From JBEIFW01 sp046081125 (lineage in GTDB: Bacteria; Actinomycetota; Acidimicrobiia; Acidimicrobiales; Ilumatobacteraceae), in NCBI GenBank assembly GCA_046081125.1, contig JBJTVH010000126.1:1-20847 (forward strand): a stretch of 20,847 bases of DNA, read 5' to 3'. Below the pieces are notes generated by a model that was given only the letters and a program-made list of their open reading frames with translations, did not search any database and was not told the DNA's origin. Below, piece after piece: positions 6,944 to 14,048 of this stretch (positions within the stretch are counted from its first letter, which is position 1; each line of letters starts with the position of its first letter). The translations under genes and the position numbers were made by a program.

Positions 6944-7053
6944 CGGACACATCCTGTGGACGCGCCGGCACGGCGAGCGCTGGCCGACCACAAGACTTGG
7001 GCAAGAACCGTCCGCAGCCTGGCATCGCTGCGTGGTTCAGCGATTCTCGTAGC
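6944..7053. promoter_or_regulatory. Divergent intergenic region with dyads upstream of the polysaccharide operon
   Basis: This 110-bp region separates the GT2 gene from the copolymerase operon. At 6991-7005 CAAG-A-CTTG-GG-CAAG forms two overlapping palindromes. At 7024-7044 there is a perfect dyad, ATCGCTG-N7-CAGCGAT. GATTCT (7042-7047) sits six bases before the GTG at 7054, and CTGGCA (7019-7024) lies 17 bases further up, so a weak promoter could overlap the second dyad. Operator function is inference. Confidence 0.4.
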
Positions 7054-8511
7054 GTGAACCTCCCGCCCTCCGTCGCGCTTGCAGGCGGCTGGGTCGTGCT
7101 CGCCCGGCGGCACGCCCCGCTGCTCGCCGTTGCGGCGGTCGTCGGCTTGGTCGGCGGGGCGTTCGTCGGGGTCAACCAGCGCAGCGCGGTCCGAGCCTCG
7201 ACGCTCGTGGTCGTCACACCCCTTCCTCCCGACCCGCTGAGCCCCGGCTCGAGCGGGTCGAGCGTGAACATCGAGACCGAGCGCCAGGTCACCCGCTCGC
7301 TCGCCGTCGCCCGGCGCGCGGCGAAGGCCCTCGGCGAGACCCGCCCGCCGGAGGACCTGCTCGCCTTCCTCACGGTGTCGGCGACGGACCGTTCGACCGT
7401 GTTGCGCTTCGACTACGACGCCGCCGATGCGACGGCGGCACAAGCGCGCGTCGACGCCCTCGCTAGGGCCTACCTCGACGAGCGTCGCGCGACCGTCGAG
7501 CAGCGACGTGACAAGGCGCTCGCCACGATCGAGGAGGAAGCCAAACGGGCCGGCGAAGCATCGGCGGCGGCCGTGGCGAAGGTTGCGGCGGCAACCGGGT
7601 CCGAGCGGATCGTGGCCGAGCAGGAACGCGACAACCTCAAACGGCAGCTCGACGACTTGTCGAGCCGCCGGCTCGAACTCAAGCTCACCGACCCGAACCC
7701 GGGAGCCTTGGTGGCCACCGGTGCACCCGTCGCCACCGGGCGGGTCCCGCTCCCGCTGACCGCGCTCGCCGGTGCGGTGATCGGCGTGATCGCTGCGATC
7801 GGCGTCCTCGTCGCGCTCGATCGCGCCCGCGGCCGGATCCGATCGACGACCGCGCTGGCGAATCTCCTGGGGCCGGGGAGCTACCTCGTCAACCTCCCCG
7901 AGGCCCGCCTGCGCGATCCCGCCGGCGCCGACGGCGTGCGCCGGCTCGCCGCCCATCTCCTCGGGCCCGACGGCCAGCGCACGGTGCTCGTGACCGCCCC
8001 TGCCGGGTCTCGCCTCGCGCCCCACGTCGCCGTCGACCTCGTCACCGCCCTCGGCGCCGGCGGCCGGCGGGTGATCCTCGTCTGGGCCGACTGCCGGACC
8101 ACCGCCGCCAGCGAGATCCTCGGCGTCGTCGACACCGCCGCGGCGATCGGGGTGATCCGCCGCGTCGTGCCCGTGCAGGTCGCGCTGATCGCGTTGCGCG
8201 ACCGGCGCAACGTCGCCGTCCTGCCCGGGCCGCCCGTCGGCGACCCGCGCGTCGCCCACCTCGTGCGGTGGTCGGGCCTGGGCCCGCTGCTTCCCGAGTT
8301 GCACGCGCTCGCCGACCTCGTCGTGGTGCTCGCGCCGTCGTTCGAATTCCCCGACGTCGCCGAACTCGTCCCTCTCGTCGACCGGGTCGTGCTCGCAGTC
8401 GACGCCGGCGACACCACCGAAGCGGCCGTGCGCAGCGCCATCGACGAGCTCCACGCCCTCGGTGCCGACCGCCTCGCTGCCGTCACCGTCGGGCTGCGGG
8501 AGGCGGCATGA
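7054..8511 (+). CDS. Wzz-like polysaccharide copolymerase with a degenerate tyrosine-kinase-like domain
   Basis: A 485-residue membrane protein. TM1 is at about 21-39 and TM2 at about 232-257. The stretch 133-210 between them is charged and coiled-coil-like, as in chain-length determinants (PCP-2). After TM2 the protein resembles the cytoplasmic P-loop domain of bacterial tyrosine kinases, with strands such as RTVLVTAPAG (about 308-317), RRVILVWADCR and LADLVVVLAP. The Walker A lysine/threonine motif is absent (AGSRLAPHVAV instead of a GKS/T loop), the Walker B aspartate is replaced, and no tyrosine cluster ends the protein. It should control chain length or export without kinase activity. 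GTG at 7054 is preferred over TTG at 6997 because it starts just before TM1. Its stop overlaps the next ATG (ATGA), which marks an operon. Confidence 0.8.
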   Translation: MNLPPSVALAGGWVVLARRHAPLLAVAAVVGLVGGAFVGVNQRSAVRASTLVVVTPLPPDPLSPGSSGSSVNIETERQVTRSLAVARRAAKALGETRPPEDLLAFLTVSATDRSTVLRFDYDAADATAAQARVDALARAYLDERRATVEQRRDKALATIEEEAKRAGEASAAAVAKVAAATGSERIVAEQERDNLKRQLDDLSSRRLELKLTDPNPGALVATGAPVATGRVPLPLTALAGAVIGVIAAIGVLVALDRARGRIRSTTALANLLGPGSYLVNLPEARLRDPAGADGVRRLAAHLLGPDGQRTVLVTAPAGSRLAPHVAVDLVTALGAGGRRVILVWADCRTTAASEILGVVDTAAAIGVIRRVVPVQVALIALRDRRNVAVLPGPPVGDPRVAHLVRWSGLGPLLPELHALADLVVVLAPSFEFPDVAELVPLVDRVVLAVDAGDTTEAAVRSAIDELHALGADRLAAVTVGLREAA

Positions 8512-8972
8512 CCGTCACCCGCCCCCGCGTGATGCTGGTGAGTTCCGCCGGCGGCCACCTTGCGCAACTCGCACGCCTGCAGGGCTATTGGCGCAGTTTC
8601 GACACGACCTGGGTGTCGTTCGATACCGCCGACGTCCGCAGCCGCCTCGCCGACGACCGGGTCGTGTTCGGGTACTGGCCCACCACCCGCAACCTCCCGA
8701 ACGCCGCTCGGAACCTCGGCCTGGCCTGGCGGATGCTGCGTCACGAACGACCCGACCTCGTGGTCACCGCCGGAGCCGGCATCGGGGTGCCCTTTGTGTT
8801 CCTGGCTCGGCTGCTCGGGATTCGCACGGTGTTCCTGGAGGTCTACGACCGCATCGACTCGCCGACGCTCAGCGGCCGCCTGTGCCACCGTGTCGTCGAC
8901 CTGTTCCTCGTGCAGTGGGAGGAGCAGCGCCAGTTCTACCCGCGCGCCGTCGTCGCCGGACCGGTCTACTGA
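8508..8972 (+). CDS. Alg14/PssD-like glycosyltransferase subunit
   Basis: A 154-residue protein with VMLVSSAGGHLAQLARL near the N-terminus, the typical start of Alg14, PssD and EpsE-type proteins. RPDLVVTAGAGIGVPFVFLARLLG in the middle is the weakly hydrophobic membrane-associating helix region, followed by TVFLEVYDRIDSPTLSGR. In this family the protein anchors and completes the catalytic Alg13-like partner, which is encoded next. Together they normally add the second sugar to a polyprenyl-diphosphate-sugar. The ATG overlaps the copolymerase stop by four bases. Confidence 0.85.
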   Translation: MTVTRPRVMLVSSAGGHLAQLARLQGYWRSFDTTWVSFDTADVRSRLADDRVVFGYWPTTRNLPNAARNLGLAWRMLRHERPDLVVTAGAGIGVPFVFLARLLGIRTVFLEVYDRIDSPTLSGRLCHRVVDLFLVQWEEQRQFYPRAVVAGPVY

Positions 8973-8980
8973 GCGCCCCG

Positions 8981-9562
8981 ATGCCTCTGCCTCCCCTTTC
9001 GCCCGGCCTCGTGTTCGTCACCGTCGGGACCGACCACCACCGCTTCGATCGCCTCATCGACTGGGTCGACGCATGGGCGGCCCACAACCCGGAGCGACCG
9101 CTGCTCGTCCAGCACGGGCACTCCCGACCGTCGTCGTACGGTCTGAACCGCCCGATGCTCACCATCGACGAGATGCAGGTCGCCTTCGCCCGAGCGGCGC
9201 TGGTCGTCTGCGGCGGAGGTCCCGGAACCGTCATGGACGCCCGGGCCGCCGGGCGGCTCCCGGTCGTGGTGGCTCGCCGGGCCGACCGCCGGGAGGTGAT
9301 CGACGACCACCAGCGAGCGTTCTGCCAGCGGCTCGCCGCACTCGGCAAAGCCCTCGTCGCCGATGACGCCGCCACGCTCGCGTCCTGGCTCGACGCCGCC
9401 GTCACCGATCCCGGGCGATACCGCGTCCGGGTGGCCGACGAGGAGACCCCGCCGGGGCTGCGAGCCATCCCGCAGTTGATCGACGGTCTCCTGGGCCTCG
9501 ACACGAGCATTCGAAGCGGCCGGTCTCCCGGCACCCTTCCCACCACCCACCCGGAGCGCTGA
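8981..9562 (+). CDS. Alg13/PssE-like glycosyltransferase catalytic subunit
   Basis: A 193-residue protein with GLVFVTVGTDHHRFDRLIDWV at the N-terminus, the hallmark of the GT28 C-terminal domain as in Alg13, PssE and EpsF-type subunits. The nucleotide-sugar-binding segment is VVCGGGPGTVMDARAAGRLPVVV; the usual His-x-Gly-xx-Gly-Thr is here Cys-Gly-Gly-Gly-Pro-Gly-Thr. REVIDDHQ and the FCQRLAALG/ALVADD blocks follow as in the family. It starts eight bases after the Alg14-like stop and probably depends on coupled translation. The pair is expected to work as one split glycosyltransferase on the cytoplasmic membrane face. Confidence 0.85.
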   Translation: MPLPPLSPGLVFVTVGTDHHRFDRLIDWVDAWAAHNPERPLLVQHGHSRPSSYGLNRPMLTIDEMQVAFARAALVVCGGGPGTVMDARAAGRLPVVVARRADRREVIDDHQRAFCQRLAALGKALVADDAATLASWLDAAVTDPGRYRVRVADEETPPGLRAIPQLIDGLLGLDTSIRSGRSPGTLPTTHPER

Positions 9563-9565
9563 GCC

Positions 9566-10861
9566 GTGTCGTCGTTCGTCGTCGGACGATCACCGTCCCC
9601 CACTGCGCTGCGTGCCCGCCCAGGGTGGACGACGGGGTTCCCGGCCCGTTCCACGGCGATGGCGGCACTGTGCACGTTGCTGCCGATCTGGTACCTGCTC
9701 GGCGTGCTGGCGATGCTGTGGTGCCTGCCGGTGCTGGTGCTCGGCTCCTGGCTGCTGGCCAACCGGCCCGTCGTGCTGCCCCGCGGGATCGGGTTGCTCG
9801 TCGCTCTGCTGGCGCTCGTCGCCGTGTCGGGCCTGCAACTGCGATCGATCGGGTCGCTCGCCCTGTTCGGCTACCGCCTCGCGCTGTTCGCCTCCCTCGC
9901 CACCGTCTACGTGTGGATAGTGACGGTGCCCGACACGGTGCTGCCCTCGCGCCGGATCGCCGGGTGGTGGGCGACGGCGTGGGTATGGCTCGTCGCGTTC
10001 GGCTACGGCGCACTGGTCTTCCAGGGAGCGTCGACGCCGAGCCCGTTCCAGCTCGTGTTGCCGAACGCACTCGCCGCCGAGGAGTACCTGCGCGACCTCA
10101 CCGTGGTGCGGCTCGCCGAGGTCCAGAGCTGGCTCGGGTTCCCGCTGCCCCGGCCGGCCGCCCCCTTCGCCTACGCGAACGGCTGGGGATCGGCGCTCGG
10201 GTTGCTCACGCCCTGGTTCGTCCACTGCTGGATCGTCGATGCGACACCGCAGCGGCGACGGATCGGCGTGGCGCTTGCGCTCGCGGCGCTCGTACCGATC
10301 GTGGTGTCGATGAACCGCGGTCTGTGGCTGTCGCTCGGCGTGGTCGCCGTGGTCTACGCCGTACGCTCCGCCCTCGACGGTGACCGGCGGGCCCTGGCCG
10401 GGATCGGCTTGCTGGCCGCCGCCGTCGGCGTCGTGGTCGTCGCGACCCCGCTGGGTTCGCTGATCACGGCGAAGTTCGACAACGCCGCCGACTCGAACGC
10501 CGCCCGCACGAGCGTCTACCAAAGCGCGCTCGGTTCTGCCCTCGACTCCCCGCTCGTCGGGTTCGGATCGCCGCGCCGCGCCAGCGAAGACCTGCCGCTC
10601 GTGGGCACCCAGGGGATGCTCTGGTACCTCCTGCAGTCGCACGGGGTGGTCGCCGCCGGTCTGTTCGTGGGCTGGTTGGTCGGCGTCGTACGGCGCGCCG
10701 CCCGGCTCGCCACCCCGATCGGGGTCGCTGCATTCGCCTCGGTCCTCGTCGCGCTCGTCCAGGTGCCGTTCTACGGCCTGCTGCCCCAGTTGCCCGTCGT
10801 GGGGGTCGCCGCCGGCATCTGCTGGCGCGAGCGCCTCCGCACCGCAGGAGCTGGCCGATGA
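9566..10861 (+). CDS. Wzy-like polysaccharide polymerase / O-antigen ligase family membrane protein
   Basis: A 431-residue protein with about ten hydrophobic helices and one large polar loop. In that loop and the flanking helix are SMNRGLWLS (about 250) and then DNAADSNAARTSVYQSALGSALDSPLVGFGSP. The R-G at a helix start followed by the R-x-x-x-Y/ GxG-SP pattern is typical of the Wzy_C (O-antigen ligase/polymerase) superfamily. The predicted role is polymerising, or ligating, lipid-linked repeat units on the outer face of the membrane. GTG at 9566 follows GGAGCG and starts three bases after the previous stop. The stop overlaps the sulfotransferase ATG (ATGA). Polymerase and ligase cannot be told apart here, though the copolymerase and flippase favour polymerase. 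Confidence 0.85.
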   Translation: MSSFVVGRSPSPTALRARPGWTTGFPARSTAMAALCTLLPIWYLLGVLAMLWCLPVLVLGSWLLANRPVVLPRGIGLLVALLALVAVSGLQLRSIGSLALFGYRLALFASLATVYVWIVTVPDTVLPSRRIAGWWATAWVWLVAFGYGALVFQGASTPSPFQLVLPNALAAEEYLRDLTVVRLAEVQSWLGFPLPRPAAPFAYANGWGSALGLLTPWFVHCWIVDATPQRRRIGVALALAALVPIVVSMNRGLWLSLGVVAVVYAVRSALDGDRRALAGIGLLAAAVGVVVVATPLGSLITAKFDNAADSNAARTSVYQSALGSALDSPLVGFGSPRRASEDLPLVGTQGMLWYLLQSHGVVAAGLFVGWLVGVVRRAARLATPIGVAAFASVLVALVQVPFYGLLPQLPVVGVAAGICWRERLRTAGAGR

Positions 10862-11757
10862 CCGCGGTCGAGCGGTACGAGCGGCACGTGAAGCGGTCGC
10901 GGCCGGGCGTCGCCGCGCGCACCGCCGCCAAGTCCACGCTGCGCACCGTCGGCCGGCTGAGCGCACCGTGGCGCCCCGGACCCGACGTCATCGTCATCGG
11001 GGCCAAACGCGGCGGATCGACGTCGCTCCACGGGTACCTGCTCGACCACCCGAGCGTGCTGCCGACGTTTCCGCGCCCCGAGCAGGTGAAAGGGACGTAC
11101 TACTTCACCGACCACTTCGACCGCGGTGAAGCCTGGTACCGGTCGCACTTCCCGACCATCGCCACGCGTGCGGCCACCCGGCGCCACACCGGGGCGGCGG
11201 CGGCGCTCGAGTCGACGCCGTACTACCTCTTCCACCCGCTCGCGCCCGAGCGGGCCCGGGCCACGGTCCCCGAGGCGCAGATCGTGGTGGCGCTGCGCAA
11301 CCCGGTCGAGCGGGCCTGGTCCCACTGGAAGGAGCGGCGGGCCAACCACGACGAGCCGTTGGATTTCGCCGCCGCCCTCGCCGCCGAGGCGGCGCGCACA
11401 GCGGGTGAGCACGAGCGCATCGGCGGCGACCCTACGGCGGTGTCACACGCGCACCGGCATCACACCTATGTCGCACAGGGCTGCTACACGGACGCCCTGG
11501 GGCGATGGTTTGCGGCCTACGGCCGCGATGCGGTGCACGTGATCGTGTGTGACGAGCTGTTCGCGGATCCCACCTCGGTGATGGGCCGCCTCTACCGGGA
11601 CCTCGGGTTGCCCGACCACACCCTCGGGGATCCCCGGGTGCACAACGACGCCGGCGGCGACGCGATGGACCCCGCGACGCGCGCCCGGCTCGTCGAGCGG
11701 TACCGGGACGAGGTCCGACGCCTCGAGGAACTCCTCGGCCGCGACCTTCCCTGGTGA
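10858..11757 (+). CDS. PAPS-dependent sulfotransferase (heparan-sulfate-sulfotransferase-like)
   Basis: A 299-residue protein. GAKRGGSTSLHGYL (48-61) is the 5'-phosphosulfate-binding loop with Lys50. QIVVALRNPVERAWSHW (141-157) is the 3'-phosphate-binding block with Arg147 and Ser155. Both resemble the sulfotransferase domain of NDST/heparan and related carbohydrate sulfotransferases. It also has FPRPEQVKGTYYF in the substrate-side region typical of this group. It would transfer sulfate from PAPS to a hydroxyl or amino group, most likely of the glycan made by the same operon. It has no signal or membrane helix, so it should act in the cytoplasm, before the lipid-linked unit is flipped. It is translationally coupled to the polymerase gene. 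cysD, cysN and cysC, which supply PAPS, lie nearby. Confidence 0.9.
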   Translation: MTAVERYERHVKRSRPGVAARTAAKSTLRTVGRLSAPWRPGPDVIVIGAKRGGSTSLHGYLLDHPSVLPTFPRPEQVKGTYYFTDHFDRGEAWYRSHFPTIATRAATRRHTGAAAALESTPYYLFHPLAPERARATVPEAQIVVALRNPVERAWSHWKERRANHDEPLDFAAALAAEAARTAGEHERIGGDPTAVSHAHRHHTYVAQGCYTDALGRWFAAYGRDAVHVIVCDELFADPTSVMGRLYRDLGLPDHTLGDPRVHNDAGGDAMDPATRARLVERYRDEVRRLEELLGRDLPW

Positions 11758-11786
11758 CGGTACGGGCGACGCTCAGCGCACCAGGG
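11749..11786. terminator. Perfect 8-bp inverted repeat spanning two convergent stop codons
   Basis: CCCTGGTG (11749-11756) and CACCAGGG (11779-11786) are exact inverted copies around a 22-base loop. The arms lie inside the last codons of the sulfotransferase and cysN genes. Bidirectional termination or transcript-end protection is possible; there is no U-tract. Confidence 0.4.
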
Positions 11787-13017
11787 CGCCGGCGACGGTT
11801 GCGTTCGTCTGCGGGTCGATCAGCACGAGCGACCCGGTCTCGCGATTGCGATGGTACGGGTCGACCATCACCGGCTGGGCGGTGCGCAGGGTCACCCGGC
11901 CGATGTCGTTGCTCCGCAACGACTCCGGGGACTCGACACGGTGCAGGGTGTCGATATCGACGCGGTAGTCGACGCTGCGCACGACGGCCCGCACCGTGCG
12001 GGTGGTGTGCTTCACCAGCAGGGCGCGGCCCGCAGCGAGCTCGCTGCGGTCGTCCATCCAGCACGTCAGCACCGACAGGTCTTGGGTGACGGTGGGCCGG
12101 TTGCGGGGCCGGCACAGCAGATCGCCTCGGCCGAGGTCGATGTCGTCGGCCAGACGGACCGTCGCAGGAAGCGGCGGGGCGATCTCGGCCACGGCTCGTC
12201 CGGCCACCTCGAGCCCGACGACCCGGGTCGTCAGCCCGGCGGGCAGCGCCACCACCTCGTCACCGACGCGCAGCACCCCCGAGGACATCCGGCCGGCATA
12301 GCCCCGGTAGTCGGGATGCTCGGCCGTGCGCGGCCGCAGCACCAGCTGCACCGGGAAGCGGGCGTCGACGAAGTTGCGGTCCGCCGCCACGTGCACCGAC
12401 TCGAGGTGGTGCAGCAGGGTCGCGCCTTCGTACCAGAGCATCGACGGCGACCGGGCCACGACGTTGTCGCCGTGCAGCGCGCTGATCGGGACGAACGCGA
12501 CGTCCTGCACCTCGAGCTTGGCCGAGTACGCCTCGAACTCGGCTCGGATGCGCTCGAACACCTCGGCAGCGAAGCCGACGAGGTCCATCTTGTTCACGGC
12601 GATCACGAGGTGGCGCACCCCGAGCAGCGCGGCGAGGAAGGCGTGCCGGCGTGATTGTTCCATCAGCCCGTGCCGAGCGTCGACGAGCACGACGGCGATG
12701 TCGGCGTCGGACGCCCCGGTCACCATGTTGCGCGTGTACTGCAAGTGTCCGGGGCAATCGGCGAGCAGGAAGCGGCGCCGTCTGGTCTGGAAGCTCCGGT
12801 GCGCGACGTCGATGGTGATCCCCTGCTCGCGTTCGGCCCGGAGTCCGTCGGTGACGAGCGCGAGCTCGAGGTGGTCGAGGCCCCGCTCGATGCTCAACCG
12901 TTCGAGCGAGGCGAGCGTGTCGGCCGGCAGGCTCTTGGTGTCGTGCAACAGCCGTCCGATCAAGGTGGACTTGCCGTCGTCGACGGAACCGGCGGTCGCC
13001 AGGCGCACGAGGTCCAT
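11773..13017 (-). CDS. cysN: ATP sulfurylase GTPase subunit CysN
   Basis: A 414-residue EF-Tu-like GTPase that drives APS synthesis with CysD. Motifs seen: P-loop AGSVDDGKST (9-18), the switch I region with QGITIDVAHR, DCPGH (87-91) and NKMD (142-145), followed by beta-barrel domains. It is somewhat shorter than E. coli CysN (475) and carries no C-terminal APS kinase domain, unlike mycobacterial CysNC; the kinase is the separate cysC at 1438. The ATG at 13017 shares one base with the cysD stop (TGATG), so translation is coupled to cysD. The next stop is only 15 bp from the sulfotransferase stop on the other strand. Confidence 0.95.
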   Translation of the reverse strand: MDLVRLATAGSVDDGKSTLIGRLLHDTKSLPADTLASLERLSIERGLDHLELALVTDGLRAEREQGITIDVAHRSFQTRRRRFLLADCPGHLQYTRNMVTGASDADIAVVLVDARHGLMEQSRRHAFLAALLGVRHLVIAVNKMDLVGFAAEVFERIRAEFEAYSAKLEVQDVAFVPISALHGDNVVARSPSMLWYEGATLLHHLESVHVAADRNFVDARFPVQLVLRPRTAEHPDYRGYAGRMSSGVLRVGDEVVALPAGLTTRVVGLEVAGRAVAEIAPPLPATVRLADDIDLGRGDLLCRPRNRPTVTQDLSVLTCWMDDRSELAAGRALLVKHTTRTVRAVVRSVDYRVDIDTLHRVESPESLRSNDIGRVTLRTAQPVMVDPYHRNRETGSLVLIDPQTNATVAGALVR

Positions 13018-13925
13018 CAGAAGTAGCCCTCTCGTTTCCGGTCTTCCATCCCGGCGTCGGAGATCCGGTCGTCGACGCGGGTCGCGCCGCGCTCGGACAC
13101 TGCGGCTACCGCCGTCTCGACGATCACCTGCTCGACGGTCGCCGCGCTCGACACCACCGCCGCCGTGCAGGTCGCGTCGCCGACGGTGCGGAACCGCACC
13201 ATCGCTTCGAACGGCTCCTCGTCCGGCCGGGCGGCCACGTGCGGGCCGATCGGCACCACCATCCCGTCGCGCTCCACCACCGTGCGCCGGTGCGCGTAGT
13301 AGAGCGAGGGCAGTTCGATCTCCTCCCGCTGCACGTAGGCCCACACGTCGAGTTCGTTCCAGTTCGACAGCGGGAACACCCGCAGGTGCTCACCGGGGCC
13401 GACCCGGCAGTTGTGCAGGGACCACAGCTCGGGCCGCTGCCGGCGCGGTTCCCACTGGGAGAACTCGTCGCGCACCGACACCATCCGCTCCTTGGCCCGG
13501 GCCTTGTCCTCGTCGCGCCGGGCCCCGCCGAACACGGCGTCGAAGCGGTGCCGGGCGATCGCGTCGACGAGCACCGGGATCTGCAGCCGGTTCCGGCTGC
13601 CGCCGGGCTCCTCGACCACTCGGCCCGCAGCGATCGCCTCCGGGACCGACGCCACCAGCAAGCGCAGCCCGAAGCGGGCCACGATTCGGTCGCGGAACTC
13701 GAGCACCTCGCCAAAGTTGTGCCCGGTGTCGACGTGCAACAACGGGAACGGCACCGGCGCCGGGGCGAAGGCCCGGCGAGCCAGTTCCGCGAGCACGGTC
13801 GAGTCCTTGCCGCCGGAGAACAGCAGGCAGGGCCGCTCACACTCGGCGACCACCTCGCGCAGCAGATGGATGGCCTCGGCCTCCAACAGGTCGAGGTGGG
13901 TCAGCGTGACCGCCGGCGTCGTCAC
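13017..13925 (-). CDS. cysD: ATP sulfurylase adenylyltransferase subunit CysD
   Basis: A 302-residue protein, the same length as E. coli CysD. The PP-loop SGGKDS (37-42), HVDTGHNFGE, FGGARRDEDKARAKER, FSQWEPRRQRPELW, FPLSNWNELDVW and the C-terminal KREGYF ending are all diagnostic. With CysN it makes APS and diphosphate from ATP and sulfate. The start is GTG at 13925 with a strong GGAGGAG just before it. No cysH or sulfite reductase gene follows, and the only PAPS-using gene in view is the sulfotransferase, so this copy probably serves sulfation. Confidence 0.95.
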   Translation of the reverse strand: MTTPAVTLTHLDLLEAEAIHLLREVVAECERPCLLFSGGKDSTVLAELARRAFAPAPVPFPLLHVDTGHNFGEVLEFRDRIVARFGLRLLVASVPEAIAAGRVVEEPGGSRNRLQIPVLVDAIARHRFDAVFGGARRDEDKARAKERMVSVRDEFSQWEPRRQRPELWSLHNCRVGPGEHLRVFPLSNWNELDVWAYVQREEIELPSLYYAHRRTVVERDGMVVPIGPHVAARPDEEPFEAMVRFRTVGDATCTAAVVSSAATVEQVIVETAVAAVSERGATRVDDRISDAGMEDRKREGYF

Positions 13926-14048
13926 GGGCTCCTCCCGGGTCGCCTCCAAGGATCGACCCTCCACGTCGGGGCTCCCGGTGCAGCCCGGCAAGAACCCGAC
14001 AAGCTTGGAAGGGCTCCATCGGGGGCCGCTGCTGCCGATGGGATCGTC
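13926..14048. promoter_or_regulatory. Divergent intergenic region between cysD and the Thr/Pro-rich exported protein
   Basis: These 123 bp must hold the promoter(s) for cysDN and for the gene at 14049. The cysD Shine-Dalgarno (GGAGGAG on the minus strand) is clear. I find no convincing -10/-35 pair on either strand and no recognisable riboswitch. Confidence 0.3.

Noticed and set aside
6997..7053. TTG start for the copolymerase at 6997
   Set aside because: It adds 19 residues that run through the dyad-containing intergenic region and has no ribosome-binding site; GTG 7054 starts just before the first helix.
11773..13017. CysNC fusion as in mycobacteria
   Set aside because: The protein ends after the GTPase barrel domains; the APS kinase is the separate gene at 1438.
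13239..14048. Long plus-strand extension before the stalked exported protein
   Set aside because: It is antisense to cysD and would bury the signal sequence inside the protein.
13926..14048. Riboswitch (for example SAM or cobalamin) before cysD
   Set aside because: No recognisable core motifs or long paired structure in these 123 bases.
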